A stretch of 31,251 nt of DNA from CALJUZ01 sp003387805 (GCA_937975235.1 CALJUZ010000028.1:1-31251); one strand, 5' to 3'. Numbered from the stretch's first letter, positions 16,128 to 27,049 are shown. The notes: generated by a model from the sequence alone, not told the origin. Numbers and translations are program-made.

Positions 16128-16844
16128 TTACAAAATAGCCAGCCCCGCCATCAAGACGCCGACGAGGAAGAAGAGAAAGCCTAGACCGAGCAAGGTCGGC
16201 AGCAGCACCGCGACGGCGGCGCGGGTGGTGGACATCCGGTACATCTCCCGCACGGCCATGACCACCAGCACCAGCTGCCACACGCCTCCGGCCACGCCCG
16301 CGGCCGCACCGATGACGTCCGTCTCGAGGACGCGGTCCAGCGCCTGAAACGGCGCCGCCAACAGCGATATCACGAGGCTGAACCCCACCGCCTGCAGCAT
16401 GAGCACAAAGCCGCCCTTGCCGCCCAGAAGCCGGGCGAACAGGTGGAGAATGCCGGCCACCAGCGGCACGCCGACGGCCGCGGCGAACAGGGCCGACAAG
16501 ATGGTCGCCACCGGCCCCGGCGGGGCCGCGCCGCCGAATTCCTCCAGGCTCAAGGACGTCCGGGTGGTGGCCATGTCGGCCAAAATGCCTGCAAAGGCCA
16601 CCAGGAAAGCGAGGCCCGCGTGCCGGCGCCGGGCCAGATAGCGGAAGGCTTGGGCCGGGGCCACCACCACGTCGACGATGAGATCCAGCGCCCCGCGCCG
16701 GCGCTCATCCTGCGGCTCCGCCTCCGGCGGGCGGTCCGCGCCCGCGTGCGATGCGGCATAAGCGGGCGGCTGCTGCTGCAAGTCCGGCCGCTCCTCGGCG
16801 GGCCCCTCCCGCGTCCGTTCTTCGCGGTCCAACTGCTCCGTCAC
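16128..16844 (-). CDS. Yip1-family integral membrane protein
   Basis: A membrane protein with a charged, proline/glutamate-rich cytosolic N-terminus of about 60 residues, followed by a Yip1-type core beginning at LIVDVVVAPAQAFRYLA and about five hydrophobic segments, the last two near VAVLLPTLLGLGFLFFLVG. Yip1 proteins have no established bacterial function. An upstream ATG at 16868 exists, but AAGGAGG lies seven bases before a GTG at 16844, which is therefore the preferred start (238 residues). It lies 66 bases after sppA and 18 bases before the phosphoesterase, probably co-transcribed. A role in envelope homeostasis is only suggested by sppA. Confidence 0.75.
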   Translation of the reverse strand: MTEQLDREERTREGPAEERPDLQQQPPAYAASHAGADRPPEAEPQDERRRGALDLIVDVVVAPAQAFRYLARRRHAGLAFLVAFAGILADMATTRTSLSLEEFGGAAPPGPVATILSALFAAAVGVPLVAGILHLFARLLGGKGGFVLMLQAVGFSLVISLLAAPFQALDRVLETDVIGAAAGVAGGVWQLVLVVMAVREMYRMSTTRAAVAVLLPTLLGLGFLFFLVGVLMAGLAIL

Positions 16845-16910
16845 GCTGTTCCCTCCTTGCATTGGCACAGCCGCGCTCCGTCTCCTCCGGCTGCACGCCC
16901 GGCCCGGGCG

Positions 16911-17816
16911 TCAGCGCAGCCGGTAGCCCCAGGGCGGAACGCCCAGCCAGCGGATGACGTCCCCGTGCGACGGGTCGATGAGGCCGTCCAAAGCGGGCAG
17001 GTACAGCTGCAGAAGGCGTTCGCTGAGCGTCGGCTGCCGCCTGAGCGTGATCACCCGCGGCCGGCCCGGGATGCCCGCCAGCCGGCCCGCGAGCATAATG
17101 GCGTCCTCGAGGCCGCCCAGCTCGTCCACCAGGCGCAGGCTGTGGGCCTGCCGCCCGGTGAAGATGCGGCCGTCGGCCAGCGAGCGGACGTACTCCACGT
17201 CCAGCCCCCGCCCCTCGGCCACGGCGTGGACAAACTGTTCCAGCACGTCGTTGACCAGGGCCTGCATGTACGCCCGCTCTTCTTCGGTCATGGGCCGGAA
17301 CTGGCTGGTCGCGTCCTTGAACGGGCCGCTGACGACGGTCTCCACCGTGATGCCCAGCTCGTCCAGCAGCCGGCCGATGACGAAGTTTTGCGAGATGACG
17401 CCGATGGACCCGGTGGTCGTGCTGGGGTTGGCTACGATGCGGTCCGCGGCCGCGGCGATGTAATAGGCCGCGGAGGCGGCCACGTCGCCCATGGAGGCGA
17501 CGACGGGCTTGCCCCGGGACCGAATCCGGCGAATGGCATCGTAAATCTCCTCCGCGGCCGCCGGGCTGCCGCCGCCGCTGTTGATGCGGACCACCACCGC
17601 CTTGACCCGGGGGTCCGTCTCCGCCTGGCGCAGAAAACCGACGATGGTGCGCGGGTCGCCGCTGCCGCCGTAGCCGCCGGTATCGGCGATGACGCCGCTG
17701 ATGTCGATCAGGGCCACGCGCTCGCCGCCCCCGCCGTCGCCGCTTTCCCGCAGAAACAGCAGCACGGGCAGCGACAGCACCGCGATGAACAACAGCACAA
17801 TCACCAGCCGCCGCAT
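16911..17816 (-). CDS. sppA: SppA, signal peptide peptidase (short form)
   Basis: Membrane-anchored Ser/Lys protease that degrades cleaved signal peptides. The 301-residue protein has one N-terminal membrane anchor (residues about 4-22), then the ClpP-like fold: RINSGGGSPAAAEEIYDAI, the nucleophile S115 in GDVAASAAYY and the general base K167 in SGPFKDA. The 52-residue spacing of serine and lysine equals that of Bacillus SppA (S147/K199). AAGGAG lies seven bases before the ATG. It heads the minus-strand unit and diverges from the deaminase-like gene across 243 bases, in which no clear promoter was identified. Confidence 0.95.
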   Translation of the reverse strand: MRRLVIVLLFIAVLSLPVLLFLRESGDGGGGERVALIDISGVIADTGGYGGSGDPRTIVGFLRQAETDPRVKAVVVRINSGGGSPAAAEEIYDAIRRIRSRGKPVVASMGDVAASAAYYIAAAADRIVANPSTTTGSIGVISQNFVIGRLLDELGITVETVVSGPFKDATSQFRPMTEEERAYMQALVNDVLEQFVHAVAEGRGLDVEYVRSLADGRIFTGRQAHSLRLVDELGGLEDAIMLAGRLAGIPGRPRVITLRRQPTLSERLLQLYLPALDGLIDPSHGDVIRWLGVPPWGYRLR

Positions 17817-18059
17817 TCCACCACTCCTTACAAGGACTCCGGGGGGACAGACCTGCCGGGATTAGTAGGATTTTCTCCCATTTTTGCATCGCTCCTGCCT
17901 GGGGTTTTCCGCCGGCGCGGGGCGCGCCTCCCGGCCGGGCCGCGGCGCTGCCTCCTGCACGGGGCGGAGGAGTCTGCGGGCGGCCGGGGAACATCTTCCA
18001 GCAACGGCCAATATTTCCGAACGGACCTTCGCGGGTCCAAGGCGCGGGAGGAGTGTACG

Positions 18060-19841
18060 TTGCACGCACCAGAAATCCGGCAAGCCCCGCAGGCGGTCGT
18101 CGTAGCCGGCGGCCGCGTGCTGAACGTGTTTACCGGCGAGGTGGCGCCGGCCGACGTGGTCATCGTGGACGGGCGCATCGAGGCGGTGACGCCGCCCGGG
18201 GAGGCGGACGCGGTCTTTGCTTCCGCGGGCGCCGCGGCGGCGTCCCGGCCCGCCGGAGCGGACGGCCGGCGCGCACCGGAGGTCCAGGTCATCGACGCAT
18301 CGGACCGCGTCCTCGTGCCCGGCTACGTGGAGCCCCACGCGCACCTGGGCCTTTTGGCCGAGCCGGTGCAGACGCTGGAGCAGATGGCGGCCACGGGCAC
18401 GACCACGGTGGTGGCCGACACGTACGGCTTGCTGGCCGTGCTGCCCGACGACGAGCTGGTCCACGTGCTGGACCGCTTCGCCGCTCTGCCGGTGTGCGTC
18501 CGCTGGTTCCTGGCGCCCCACGCCCGCTCGTTTCTCGAAAACGAAGCGGAGCTGTTCCGCATCCAGCGCCTGGAGACCTTGTTGGCCCGGCCCGACGTCA
18601 TCGCCCTGGGCGAGCTGACCCGGTGGCCCGACGTGGCCATGGGGGATCCGGACCTGCTGGCCAAGATCGGGCTGGCCAGGCGGCTGGGCAAACGGGTGGA
18701 AGGTCACGGCGCGGGCGCCTCCATGCCCAGGCTGCAGCGGCTGGTCCGGCACGGGGTGACGTCGGACCATGAGGCCATTACCGCGGATCAGGTGCTGGAC
18801 CGGCTGCGGGCGGGCTTGTACACGATGCTGCGCCACAGCTCGCTCCGGCCCGACGTGCCCGAACTGGTGCAGGCCCTCCAAGGCCCGCTGGCTTTCTCCA
18901 ACCGCATCATGTTCACCGCGGACGGGCCCACGCCGGCGTGGATGGCCCGGCACGGGTACTTGGACGGCGTGGTGCGGGCCGCCGTCGAGGCCGGCCTCGA
19001 TCCCGTCGCGGCGTATCGCATGGCCACGCTGAATCCGGCCATGTATTACGGCCTGGAGTGGGACGTGGGCAGCATTGCGCCCGGCCGGCGGGCCGACCTG
19101 CTCATCCTGCGGGATTTGACGGACCCGACACCGGAGCGGGTGCTGGCGCAGGGCCGCCTCATCGCGGAAAACGGCCGGCTGACCGGGCCGCTGGGTCGGA
19201 TTCCGTGGGCGCGCTGCCGCGGCATGGAGAAGCCGCCGGGCGCGCCGCCCGATTCGTCGGTGTTCGCATGGCCGGAGGCGGGCGCGGTGCCGACGCTCCA
19301 CATGGCCCACACCGTCATTTTGCGCTCGGGAGAGGGGGCCGGGGGCGACGGCCAGGGCGACGCCGCGGGGCGGCCCGCGGTGCAGGCGGTGCTGTACGAC
19401 TGGGAAGGCCGGTGGATGACCAGGGCGCTGGTGACGGGATTCGTCGACCGGCTGGGTGGCTTGGCCAGCAGCTACAGCCCTGCGTTTCACCTCACCGTCA
19501 TCGGCCAGCGGCCCGAGGACATGGCCGCGGCCGCCGGGCGCGTCCTGGAGCGGGGCGGCGGCATGTGCCTGGTGGAGAACGGGGAGGTGCTGTGGGAGCT
19601 GCCGCTGGAGCGGGGCGGGCTGTTTACCGAGACGCCCTGGGCCGAGCTCACGGCGCGGCTGCAGGAGCTGGAGCGGCTCATGCGGGAGCGGGGGTACCGC
19701 CACGGCGAGCTTTTGTACAGCATGTTCTTCTTCGGCTTCGATTCGCTGCCGGATTTCCGCCTGACGACCCGGGGCGTGTGGGACGTCCGGCGGCGGCGGG
19801 TGGTCGCGCCGCCGGAGCGGCTGGAGCAACCGGCGCGGTGA
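18060..19841 (+). CDS. Adenine deaminase-like amidohydrolase (YerA type)
   Basis: Amidohydrolase of 593 residues with the adenine-deaminase architecture. An N-terminal beta sandwich (GGRVLNVFTGEV) carries a low-complexity alanine-rich insert at about 40-75. The metal site has H93 and H95 in EPHAHLG, GHGAG and TSDHEA, and D288 in FTADGPTP. MATLNPAMYY, GSIAPGRRADLLIL and the C-terminal adenine-deaminase domain (LPLERGGLF, SLPDFRLTTRG) follow. True adenine deaminases read ESS after HxH, DPHE and TDD at the corresponding points; these are altered here, as in Bacillus YerA, so the substrate is uncertain. The start is TTG at 18060, six bases after GGGAGGAG (18046-18053). In-frame sequence upstream is unrelated antisense of sppA. 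Confidence 0.82.
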   Translation: MHAPEIRQAPQAVVVAGGRVLNVFTGEVAPADVVIVDGRIEAVTPPGEADAVFASAGAAAASRPAGADGRRAPEVQVIDASDRVLVPGYVEPHAHLGLLAEPVQTLEQMAATGTTTVVADTYGLLAVLPDDELVHVLDRFAALPVCVRWFLAPHARSFLENEAELFRIQRLETLLARPDVIALGELTRWPDVAMGDPDLLAKIGLARRLGKRVEGHGAGASMPRLQRLVRHGVTSDHEAITADQVLDRLRAGLYTMLRHSSLRPDVPELVQALQGPLAFSNRIMFTADGPTPAWMARHGYLDGVVRAAVEAGLDPVAAYRMATLNPAMYYGLEWDVGSIAPGRRADLLILRDLTDPTPERVLAQGRLIAENGRLTGPLGRIPWARCRGMEKPPGAPPDSSVFAWPEAGAVPTLHMAHTVILRSGEGAGGDGQGDAAGRPAVQAVLYDWEGRWMTRALVTGFVDRLGGLASSYSPAFHLTVIGQRPEDMAAAAGRVLERGGGMCLVENGEVLWELPLERGGLFTETPWAELTARLQELERLMRERGYRHGELLYSMFFFGFDSLPDFRLTTRGVWDVRRRRVVAPPERLEQPAR

Positions 19842-19847
19842 AAGCGG

Positions 19848-19887
19848 AAACGGCGCCGCCCCGGACGAGGGGTTCGGCGCCGTTTTT
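19848..19887 (+). terminator. Intrinsic terminator after the deaminase-like gene
   Basis: AAACGGCGCCG (19848-19858) pairs with CGGCGCCGTTT (19875-19885); a nested CCCC/GGGG pair (19859-19862 with 19869-19872) extends the stem, and TTTTT (19883-19887) follows. It lies seven bases after the stop codon. It could also serve the convergent copA gene, whose side has only a weak T-run. Confidence 0.9.
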
Positions 19888-19927
19888 GCTGGGTGGCAGG
19901 ACTTGGATTCTTCGGGGCGCCCAGCCG

Positions 19928-22453
<2,526 letters not shown>

Positions 22454-22485
22454 GGGTGTTCCTCCTTCGCCGGGAATCGTGCGGC

Positions 22486-22542
22486 CCGGCTCCGCGAACG
22501 CGTCCAGTGACAGTGTAAGCGAAAAACGAGCGACGGAGCCGG
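22486..22542 (-). other. 9-bp inverted repeat in the copA leader
   Basis: Arms CCGGCTCCG (22486-22494) and CGGAGCCGG (22534-22542) are perfect complements separated by 39 bases, inside the ~100-base copA leader. They could form a stable stem in the mRNA shortly before the ribosome site. No T-tract follows. Function unknown. Confidence 0.4.
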
Positions 22543-22557
22543 ACGGCGGCCGCCGCG

Positions 22558-22576
22558 AATACCCTATGGGGGTATT
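22558..22576. promoter_or_regulatory. CsoR-type copper operator
   Basis: Perfect palindrome AATACCC-(5)-GGGTATT with a G-rich centre (TATGG), the typical layout of operators for the copper repressor CsoR (TACCC...GGGTA core). It begins nine bases downstream of the copA -10 box and therefore covers the transcription start, where a bound repressor would block copA. Assignment rests on motif and the adjoining copper ATPase. Confidence 0.8.
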
Positions 22577-22584
22577 CCGGTTCG

Positions 22585-22613
22585 ATCTTATGGCATGCCG
22601 AATGCCGTGTCAA
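22585..22613 (-). promoter_or_regulatory. copA promoter
   Basis: Reading the minus strand, a perfect TTGACA (22613-22608) is separated by exactly 17 bases from TAAGAT (22590-22585), 4 of 6 matches to the -10 consensus. Transcription should start near 22578, at the edge of the CsoR-type palindrome. The leader to the ATG is about 125 bases. Confidence 0.8.
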
Positions 22614-22636
22614 GGGAAGGCGTCGCGCCCTCGCCG

Positions 22637-22642
22637 TATAAT
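22637..22642 (+). promoter_or_regulatory. -10 element of the mgtE promoter
   Basis: A perfect TATAAT lies 39 bases before the mgtE ATG. At the expected -35 distance there is only GGGAAG (22614-22619), a poor match, so strength or an activator is uncertain. The implied leader is about 30 bases, too short for a magnesium riboswitch. The promoter is back-to-back with that of copA. Confidence 0.55.
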
Positions 22643-22680
22643 ACACAACACTGTAGGCGGAAGCGGAAAGGTTGAGCGCG

Positions 22681-24039
22681 ATGCAGCGATACGATCAGCT
22701 GCTGCCGCAGCTCCGCGGCCTTTTGGACGCGGGGGACGACGCGGCGGTTTATGAATTTTTGCTGACGCTGCGGCCCGCGGACGTGGCCATTTTGCTGGGC
22801 CGGCTGGACGACGAGGAAGCCCGCCGCCGGGTGTTCGGCCTCCTTGCTCCCGAGGCCGCCGCCCGGGTGCTGGAGGAGTCGCGGTCGTGGCTGCAGCGGG
22901 AGCTGCTGAGGTGCTTGCCCGACCATCGGAAGCGGGACGTGCTGTGGCACATGTCCGGCGACGAGCTGGCGGACCTGGTGGGCAGCCTGCTGCCGGAAGA
23001 AGGCACGCGCCTTCTGGAGCTGATCCCCGACGACGCGCCCGCCATCCGCAGCCTGCTGGAACACGCCGAGGACACCGCCGGCGGGCTGATGACCCACGAG
23101 TTCGTGCGGCTGCGGGAGACGATGACCGCGGCGGAGGCCATCGACCATATCCGCCGGCGGGCGCCCGACGCGGAGACGGTATACTACGTCTACGTCACCG
23201 ACGATCAGCGCCGCCTGTCGGGCGTCATCTCGCTGCGCAAGCTCATCGTGGCGGACCCCGACGAATACGTGGGCGATTTGATGGACCGCAACGTCATTTC
23301 CGTGCCCGCCGACCTGCACCAGGAGGAAACGGCCCGCATCGTGGCCCGCTACGACCTGCTGGCGCTGCCCGTCGTGGACGAAAACAACGTGCTGCTGGGC
23401 GTCGTGACGGTGGACGACGCGCTGGACGTTTTGCGCGAGGAGGCCACCGAAGACATCCAGCGCCTAGGCGGCAGCCAGCCCTTGGAGCAGCCGTATTTGC
23501 AAAGCCGCTTTTCCGAACTGGTCAACGCCCGGGTCTGGTGGCTGCTGCTGCTTTTTGTCCTGCAGTCGGTCACGATCACCATCATGAACCACTACGGCGC
23601 CGCGCTGGAAAGCGTGGTCCTGCTGGCCTTTTTCATCCCGCTGCTCATCGGGACGGCGGGCAACGCGGGCAGCCAGGCGGCTACGCTGGTCATCCGGGCC
23701 ATGGCCGTGGGCGAACTGCGCTTCGGCGACTTTTTCCGGGTGGTGGCGCGGGAAGCCGCGGTGGGCGTGACCTTGGGCGCGGTCATGGCCGCGGCCACGC
23801 TGCTGCGGGCCGCGCTGATGGACAGCCCGCCGGCCGTGGGCCTGACCGTGGCGCTGACGGTGCTGCTTATCGTGCTGACGGCGTCGGTCATCGGCGCCGC
23901 ACTGCCGATTGTCATCAACCGCTTGAAGCTCGATCCGGCCGTCGCGTCGTCGCCGCTCATCTCCACGCTGGCGGACGCGGCGGGGCTGGTCATCTATTTC
24001 ACGGTGGCCGGCCGCATTCTCGGCATCGAGCTGGGCTGA
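22681..24039 (+). CDS. mgtE: MgtE-family magnesium transporter
   Basis: Magnesium channel of the cell membrane, 452 residues from ATG 22681. It has a cytosolic N domain (LRPADVAILLGRLDDEEARR), a CBS-domain pair (about residues 135-255: GGLMTHEFVRL and VGDLMDRNVISV) that senses Mg, and five C-terminal helices from VWWLLLLFV. The pore signature IPLLIGTAGNAGSQ is present, and the key aspartate falls at D432 (STLADAAG), the same number as the selectivity aspartate of Thermus MgtE. GGAAAGG (22665-22671) fits this ATG; a TTG three codons earlier lacks room for the ribosome site. The gene is followed 11 bases later by the GNAT-like gene. Confidence 0.95.
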   Translation: MQRYDQLLPQLRGLLDAGDDAAVYEFLLTLRPADVAILLGRLDDEEARRRVFGLLAPEAAARVLEESRSWLQRELLRCLPDHRKRDVLWHMSGDELADLVGSLLPEEGTRLLELIPDDAPAIRSLLEHAEDTAGGLMTHEFVRLRETMTAAEAIDHIRRRAPDAETVYYVYVTDDQRRLSGVISLRKLIVADPDEYVGDLMDRNVISVPADLHQEETARIVARYDLLALPVVDENNVLLGVVTVDDALDVLREEATEDIQRLGGSQPLEQPYLQSRFSELVNARVWWLLLLFVLQSVTITIMNHYGAALESVVLLAFFIPLLIGTAGNAGSQAATLVIRAMAVGELRFGDFFRVVAREAAVGVTLGAVMAAATLLRAALMDSPPAVGLTVALTVLLIVLTASVIGAALPIVINRLKLDPAVASSPLISTLADAAGLVIYFTVAGRILGIELG

Positions 24040-24050
24040 AGGAGCCGATC

Positions 24051-24905
24051 ATGGGCGAACGGACACGGGAACGGGACAACGAGAGGCCGGCGGGCTCGCC
24101 GGCGGCGGGCGGCGACGCGAAGCACCGTCAGACGGAGTCGGTCAGCGACGCGTTAGCGGCCTGGGCCAACGAGTGCGCGGGCTGGCTGGCCCTGGGCCGG
24201 TCGCGGGAAGCGGAGGACCTGTACGAGATCGGCCGCCGGGACCATATCATCTGGGCCCGGCCGGGGCCGGACGCGCCGCGGGGACTGCCGGTCATGCTGC
24301 TGGTGGAGCGGACGGTGGAGGAGCCCCTCTTGCGCCTGCACGACGCGGTGCGGCGCTGGGCGGTGGCGGGCCTGCCGCTGTACGTCAGCCTGCCCCCGGA
24401 GGGGGACGTGGAGGCCTGGCGGGATGCGGCCCGGGCGCTGGGGTTCCGGCACGAAAGCGTGCAGCTCCTCATGACCTGCCGGCTGAGGGACCGGCGGCGG
24501 GGCCCCGAGCCGCCTCGCCACGACGTGGCCGAGGCGGTGACGGACCGAGACTGGGACGACGCGCTGCGGGTCATCGGCGAAGTGTACGAGGACCCTCCGG
24601 GCCTGACGGCCTTCTACAACCCGCGGGAGGCGGTGCGGCTGTTTGTCGCCCGGGCCCGCCGCGAGCCCGCGGCGGCCGCTGCCTTGTGGCCCTTCGGCCG
24701 CGTGGCCGGCATCTACAGCGTCGCGACGCGCCGGCGCTTCCGGCGCCTGGGCTTCGCGTACGCGGTGGTGGAACACATGCTGCGCCGGGCGGAAGCGGAG
24801 GGCTTCACGCTGGCGTCGCTGCGCACCACGGGGCTGCTGATGCCGCTCTACATGCGGCACGGCTTCGGCGTGGTGGGGGAAATACACCGGTATCGCCTGG
24901 GCTGA
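24051..24905 (+). CDS. GNAT-like acetyltransferase
   Basis: A 284-residue protein. The first ~30 residues are charged and disordered-looking. The middle (about 35-150) is a divergent, possibly second GNAT-like half (RRDHIIWARPG, HDAVRRWAVAGLPLYVSL, ARALGFRHESVQLLM). The C-terminal half has the acetyl-CoA motif pattern GRVAGIYSVATRRRFRRLGFAYAVVEHML and ends LYMRHGFGVVGEIHRYRL, typical of GNAT enzymes. The Q/R-x-x-G-x-A/G loop is read as RRLGFA. AAGGAG (24039-24044) lies six bases before the ATG; in-frame sequence upstream is an mgtE shadow. Likely co-transcribed with mgtE; substrate unknown. Confidence 0.7.
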   Translation: MGERTRERDNERPAGSPAAGGDAKHRQTESVSDALAAWANECAGWLALGRSREAEDLYEIGRRDHIIWARPGPDAPRGLPVMLLVERTVEEPLLRLHDAVRRWAVAGLPLYVSLPPEGDVEAWRDAARALGFRHESVQLLMTCRLRDRRRGPEPPRHDVAEAVTDRDWDDALRVIGEVYEDPPGLTAFYNPREAVRLFVARARREPAAAAALWPFGRVAGIYSVATRRRFRRLGFAYAVVEHMLRRAEAEGFTLASLRTTGLLMPLYMRHGFGVVGEIHRYRLG

Positions 24906-24965
24906 CGCCGGCGGGGGGCGCAAACCCGGGCCCGGCGCCGGGGGCGCAGCAGGGAGGAGGCGCGT

Positions 24966-25865
24966 ATGCACGTCGTGGTGGCGGGAGGCACCGGCTTCAT
25001 CGGCCGGGCGCTGGTGGACGCTCTTCTGCGGGAAGGGCGGCGGGTGACGGTGCTCACCCGCCGAAGCGAGGAGGAAGCGCGCCGGGTTTTGCCCGGCGGC
25101 GCGGCCGTCGTTGGCTGGCAGGGGAATGAGGACACCGCGCCGCTGCCGGCCGACGCCGACGCGGTGGTGAACCTGGCGGGGGCCGGCATCGCCCGGCGCT
25201 GGACCCGGGCGGCCAAGCGTCTCATTCTGGACAGCCGCGTCCGCACGACGGAAGCCGTCGTGCGCGCGCTGCAGCGGGCGGGTGGACCGCGCGTGCTGGT
25301 CAACGCGTCGGCGGTGGGCTATTACGGTCCCCGGGGAGACGAGCGGGTCACGGAGCGGGAGGGGCCGGGCGACGACTTCTTGGCCCGGGTGTGCCGGGCG
25401 TGGGAGGCCGCGGCGGTCGAAGCGGAAAGAGCGGGCGTGCGGGTCGTGCGGCTGCGGACGGGCTTCGTGGTGGGCCGCGGCGGCGGGCTGCGGCTGATGG
25501 CGCTGCCGTTCCGCCTGTTCGTGGGCGGGCCGCTGGGCTCCGGCCGGCAGTGGATGCCGTGGATCCACATCGAAGACGTCGTCGGAATGATCCGCTTCGC
25601 GCTGGACCGGGACGACGTGTCCGGGCCGCTGAACGTGTCGGCGCCCGAGCCGGTGCGCAACCGCGACTTCGCCCGGGCGCTGGGCCGGGTTCTGGGGCGT
25701 CCGTCGGTGTTTCCGGCGCCGGCCTTGGCATTGCGCCTGGTGATGGGCGAGGCCGCGGACATGATCTTGACCGGCCAGCGGGCGGTGCCGGAGGCCGCCT
25801 TGGCGGCGGGATACCGGTTTCGGTTCACCGACCCGGAGGCGGCGTTGAGAGACGTCCTCGGGTGA
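24966..25865 (+). CDS. TIGR01777-family NAD(P)-dependent epimerase
   Basis: A 299-residue extended short-chain dehydrogenase/reductase fold protein of the YfcH/YfhF (SDR39U1) group. The nucleotide motif GGTGFIG is at residues 7-13; NASAVGYYGPRGDE gives the family's modified active-site region, and PWIHIEDVVGMIRFAL plus the C-terminal DUF1731 part (MGEAADMILTGQRAVPEAAL) are diagnostic. Catalytic function of the family is not established. GGGAGGAGG precedes the ATG. It lies 60 bases after the GNAT-like gene and is followed by a perfect palindromic terminator. Confidence 0.93.
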   Translation: MHVVVAGGTGFIGRALVDALLREGRRVTVLTRRSEEEARRVLPGGAAVVGWQGNEDTAPLPADADAVVNLAGAGIARRWTRAAKRLILDSRVRTTEAVVRALQRAGGPRVLVNASAVGYYGPRGDERVTEREGPGDDFLARVCRAWEAAAVEAERAGVRVVRLRTGFVVGRGGGLRLMALPFRLFVGGPLGSGRQWMPWIHIEDVVGMIRFALDRDDVSGPLNVSAPEPVRNRDFARALGRVLGRPSVFPAPALALRLVMGEAADMILTGQRAVPEAALAAGYRFRFTDPEAALRDVLG

Positions 25866-25876
25866 CGGAGAAAAAA

Positions 25877-25905
25877 GGCCCGGTGCGTACGCACCGGGCC
25901 TCTTT
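25877..25905. terminator. Intrinsic terminator after the epimerase
   Basis: GGCCCGGTGC (25877-25886), GTAC and GCACCGGGCC (25891-25900) form a perfect 24-base palindrome. It is flanked by AAAAAA on the left and TCTTT on the right, so T-runs follow the stem on both strands; the minus-strand side is stronger. Confidence 0.85.
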
Positions 25906-25940
25906 CCGGGGTGGACGGCGGGCGCTGCGGCCGGCACATG

Positions 25941-26815
25941 CCGCCGCCCGCGAGGTTGGTGACGGTGAGTTCGTATCCCTCGGTGTTTACGGCGATGACC
26001 GATTCGCCTCGCGCTTCGATGCGGCCCTCGTTGGACAACCTGTTGCCTGTTCCCGCAAGGGACATGGCGTGCGCACCTTCACCCTCGGCGAAAATGGGTC
26101 CCCGGGAAGCGTTGTTCACACTGACCTCGGAGCCGGTTGCAAATACTGCGCGTGACGACGTGCCCATGGCGTTGATTATTCCATGGTTTGATACTTCGGA
26201 GTTCTCTGCACTTAGCACCAGAGCCCAAACTTCCAGGCCGGTGGCCGAGATGAGGCCTGTGTTTTCGACGACGTGTCCATTCCCATAGGCAGACAATCCG
26301 ACAGCCCGATCGCCTGCAACGGTAATGTCGCCGGAATTGTCCAGGGTTCCGGAGGAACCATAATACACGACGCCCCACGCGCCGCCTGAACCCGTGGCGC
26401 TGATGGTGGCGCCCTGATGGTTGGCGACGCGGATGTTCTCGCCTGTCAGCCGGATCGCGGTGCCACCGGCGGTCACTTCGATGGCGCCCTCGTTCTCAAC
26501 GGAGGACCTGTCTTCGCCCAAAACAGCGAAAGATCCAAAGGTGCCGTAGCTGGTCACTTTGCCCCGAACGCGCACCGTTGTGTCGGTGGCAACGTCGATG
26601 TTGCCGTCAAGGGTTACGCCGTCTTCAATGACGACCTCGTCATACCCGGTGCCGTCGACGGTGCCCGCGTGGTCCGCGTCACACACCAGCACGCCGGAAC
26701 CCGGCGGGTTTTCCGCGCAGTCCGCCCGCGCGGGCAGGGCCATGGAGGCCAGTATCGCCAGGGCCAGCACCATGTTCGAACCAGCCCGAACCAATGACCC
26801 GAAACGGAGCCTCAC
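25941..26815 (-). pseudogene. Autotransporter passenger, 5' fragment
   Basis: Start of a secreted, autotransporter-like protein: a GTG start with GAGGAG upstream, a signal peptide (MVLALAILASMALPARA, cut probably after ARA) and about 270 residues of imperfect beta-helix repeats of the form VENEGAIEV, LDNSGDITV, VENTGLISA, LSNEGRIEA. This is the style of passenger domains of Gram-negative autotransporters. Similarity stops near 25941 (after VTNLAGG); beyond that the frame runs on by chance through the epimerase terminator and antisense of the epimerase gene. No barrel domain follows. Base composition differs from neighbours: 26161-26220 has 28 G/C of 60, whereas 25441-25500 has 48 of 60. The boundary is an estimate. 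Confidence 0.68.
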
Positions 26816-26860
26816 GGATAAACTCTCCTCTCAAATAAGCTGACGCGCGCAGCGTCGCCG

Positions 26861-27049
26861 TCAAAACGAATAGCTCACCCGGAGCTTGAACGTTTGCGCG
26901 AACGCGTTGTTCCAGAACTCGCCGTCGTAAGACAGCTCGTACGACACGCCGCCTGCGCCCGAGTCTGCTAGGCTCGCGCCCAGCACCCACGCGCCCGCGC
27001 CCGGCGACGCGCCCTTGACGGTGAACGATGCGCCCGGGGCGTCGCGGAA
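26861..27049 (-). pseudogene. Autotransporter beta-barrel, 3' terminal fragment
   Basis: The last ~61 residues of an outer-membrane barrel: APGASFTVKGASPG, then alternating strands around VSYELSYDGEFWNNAF, ending KLRVSYSF and stop. A terminal phenylalanine preceded by alternating aromatic/hydrophobic residues is the outer-membrane insertion signal of barrel proteins. Similarity begins abruptly at about 27049, so all upstream parts of this gene are missing. It lies 45 bases before the start of the other autotransporter fragment, in the same direction, as if it were the junction between two tandem autotransporter genes. It may be decayed or chimeric DNA. Confidence 0.6.

Noticed and set aside
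16443..18059. In-frame upstream extension of the deaminase-like gene by 539 codons
   Set aside because: The extension is antisense of the Yip1 gene and sppA and has no family similarity; a TTG with an ideal ribosome site lies at 18060.
22643..22680. Magnesium riboswitch (M-box) before mgtE
   Set aside because: The leader after the -10 box is only about 30 bases, too short for an M-box.
25322..25940. Continuation of the autotransporter frame through the epimerase terminator and antisense of the epimerase gene
   Set aside because: Beta-helix repeats stop near 25941; the continuation is arginine/proline-rich and complementary to a clear gene, so it is a chance open frame in GC-rich DNA.
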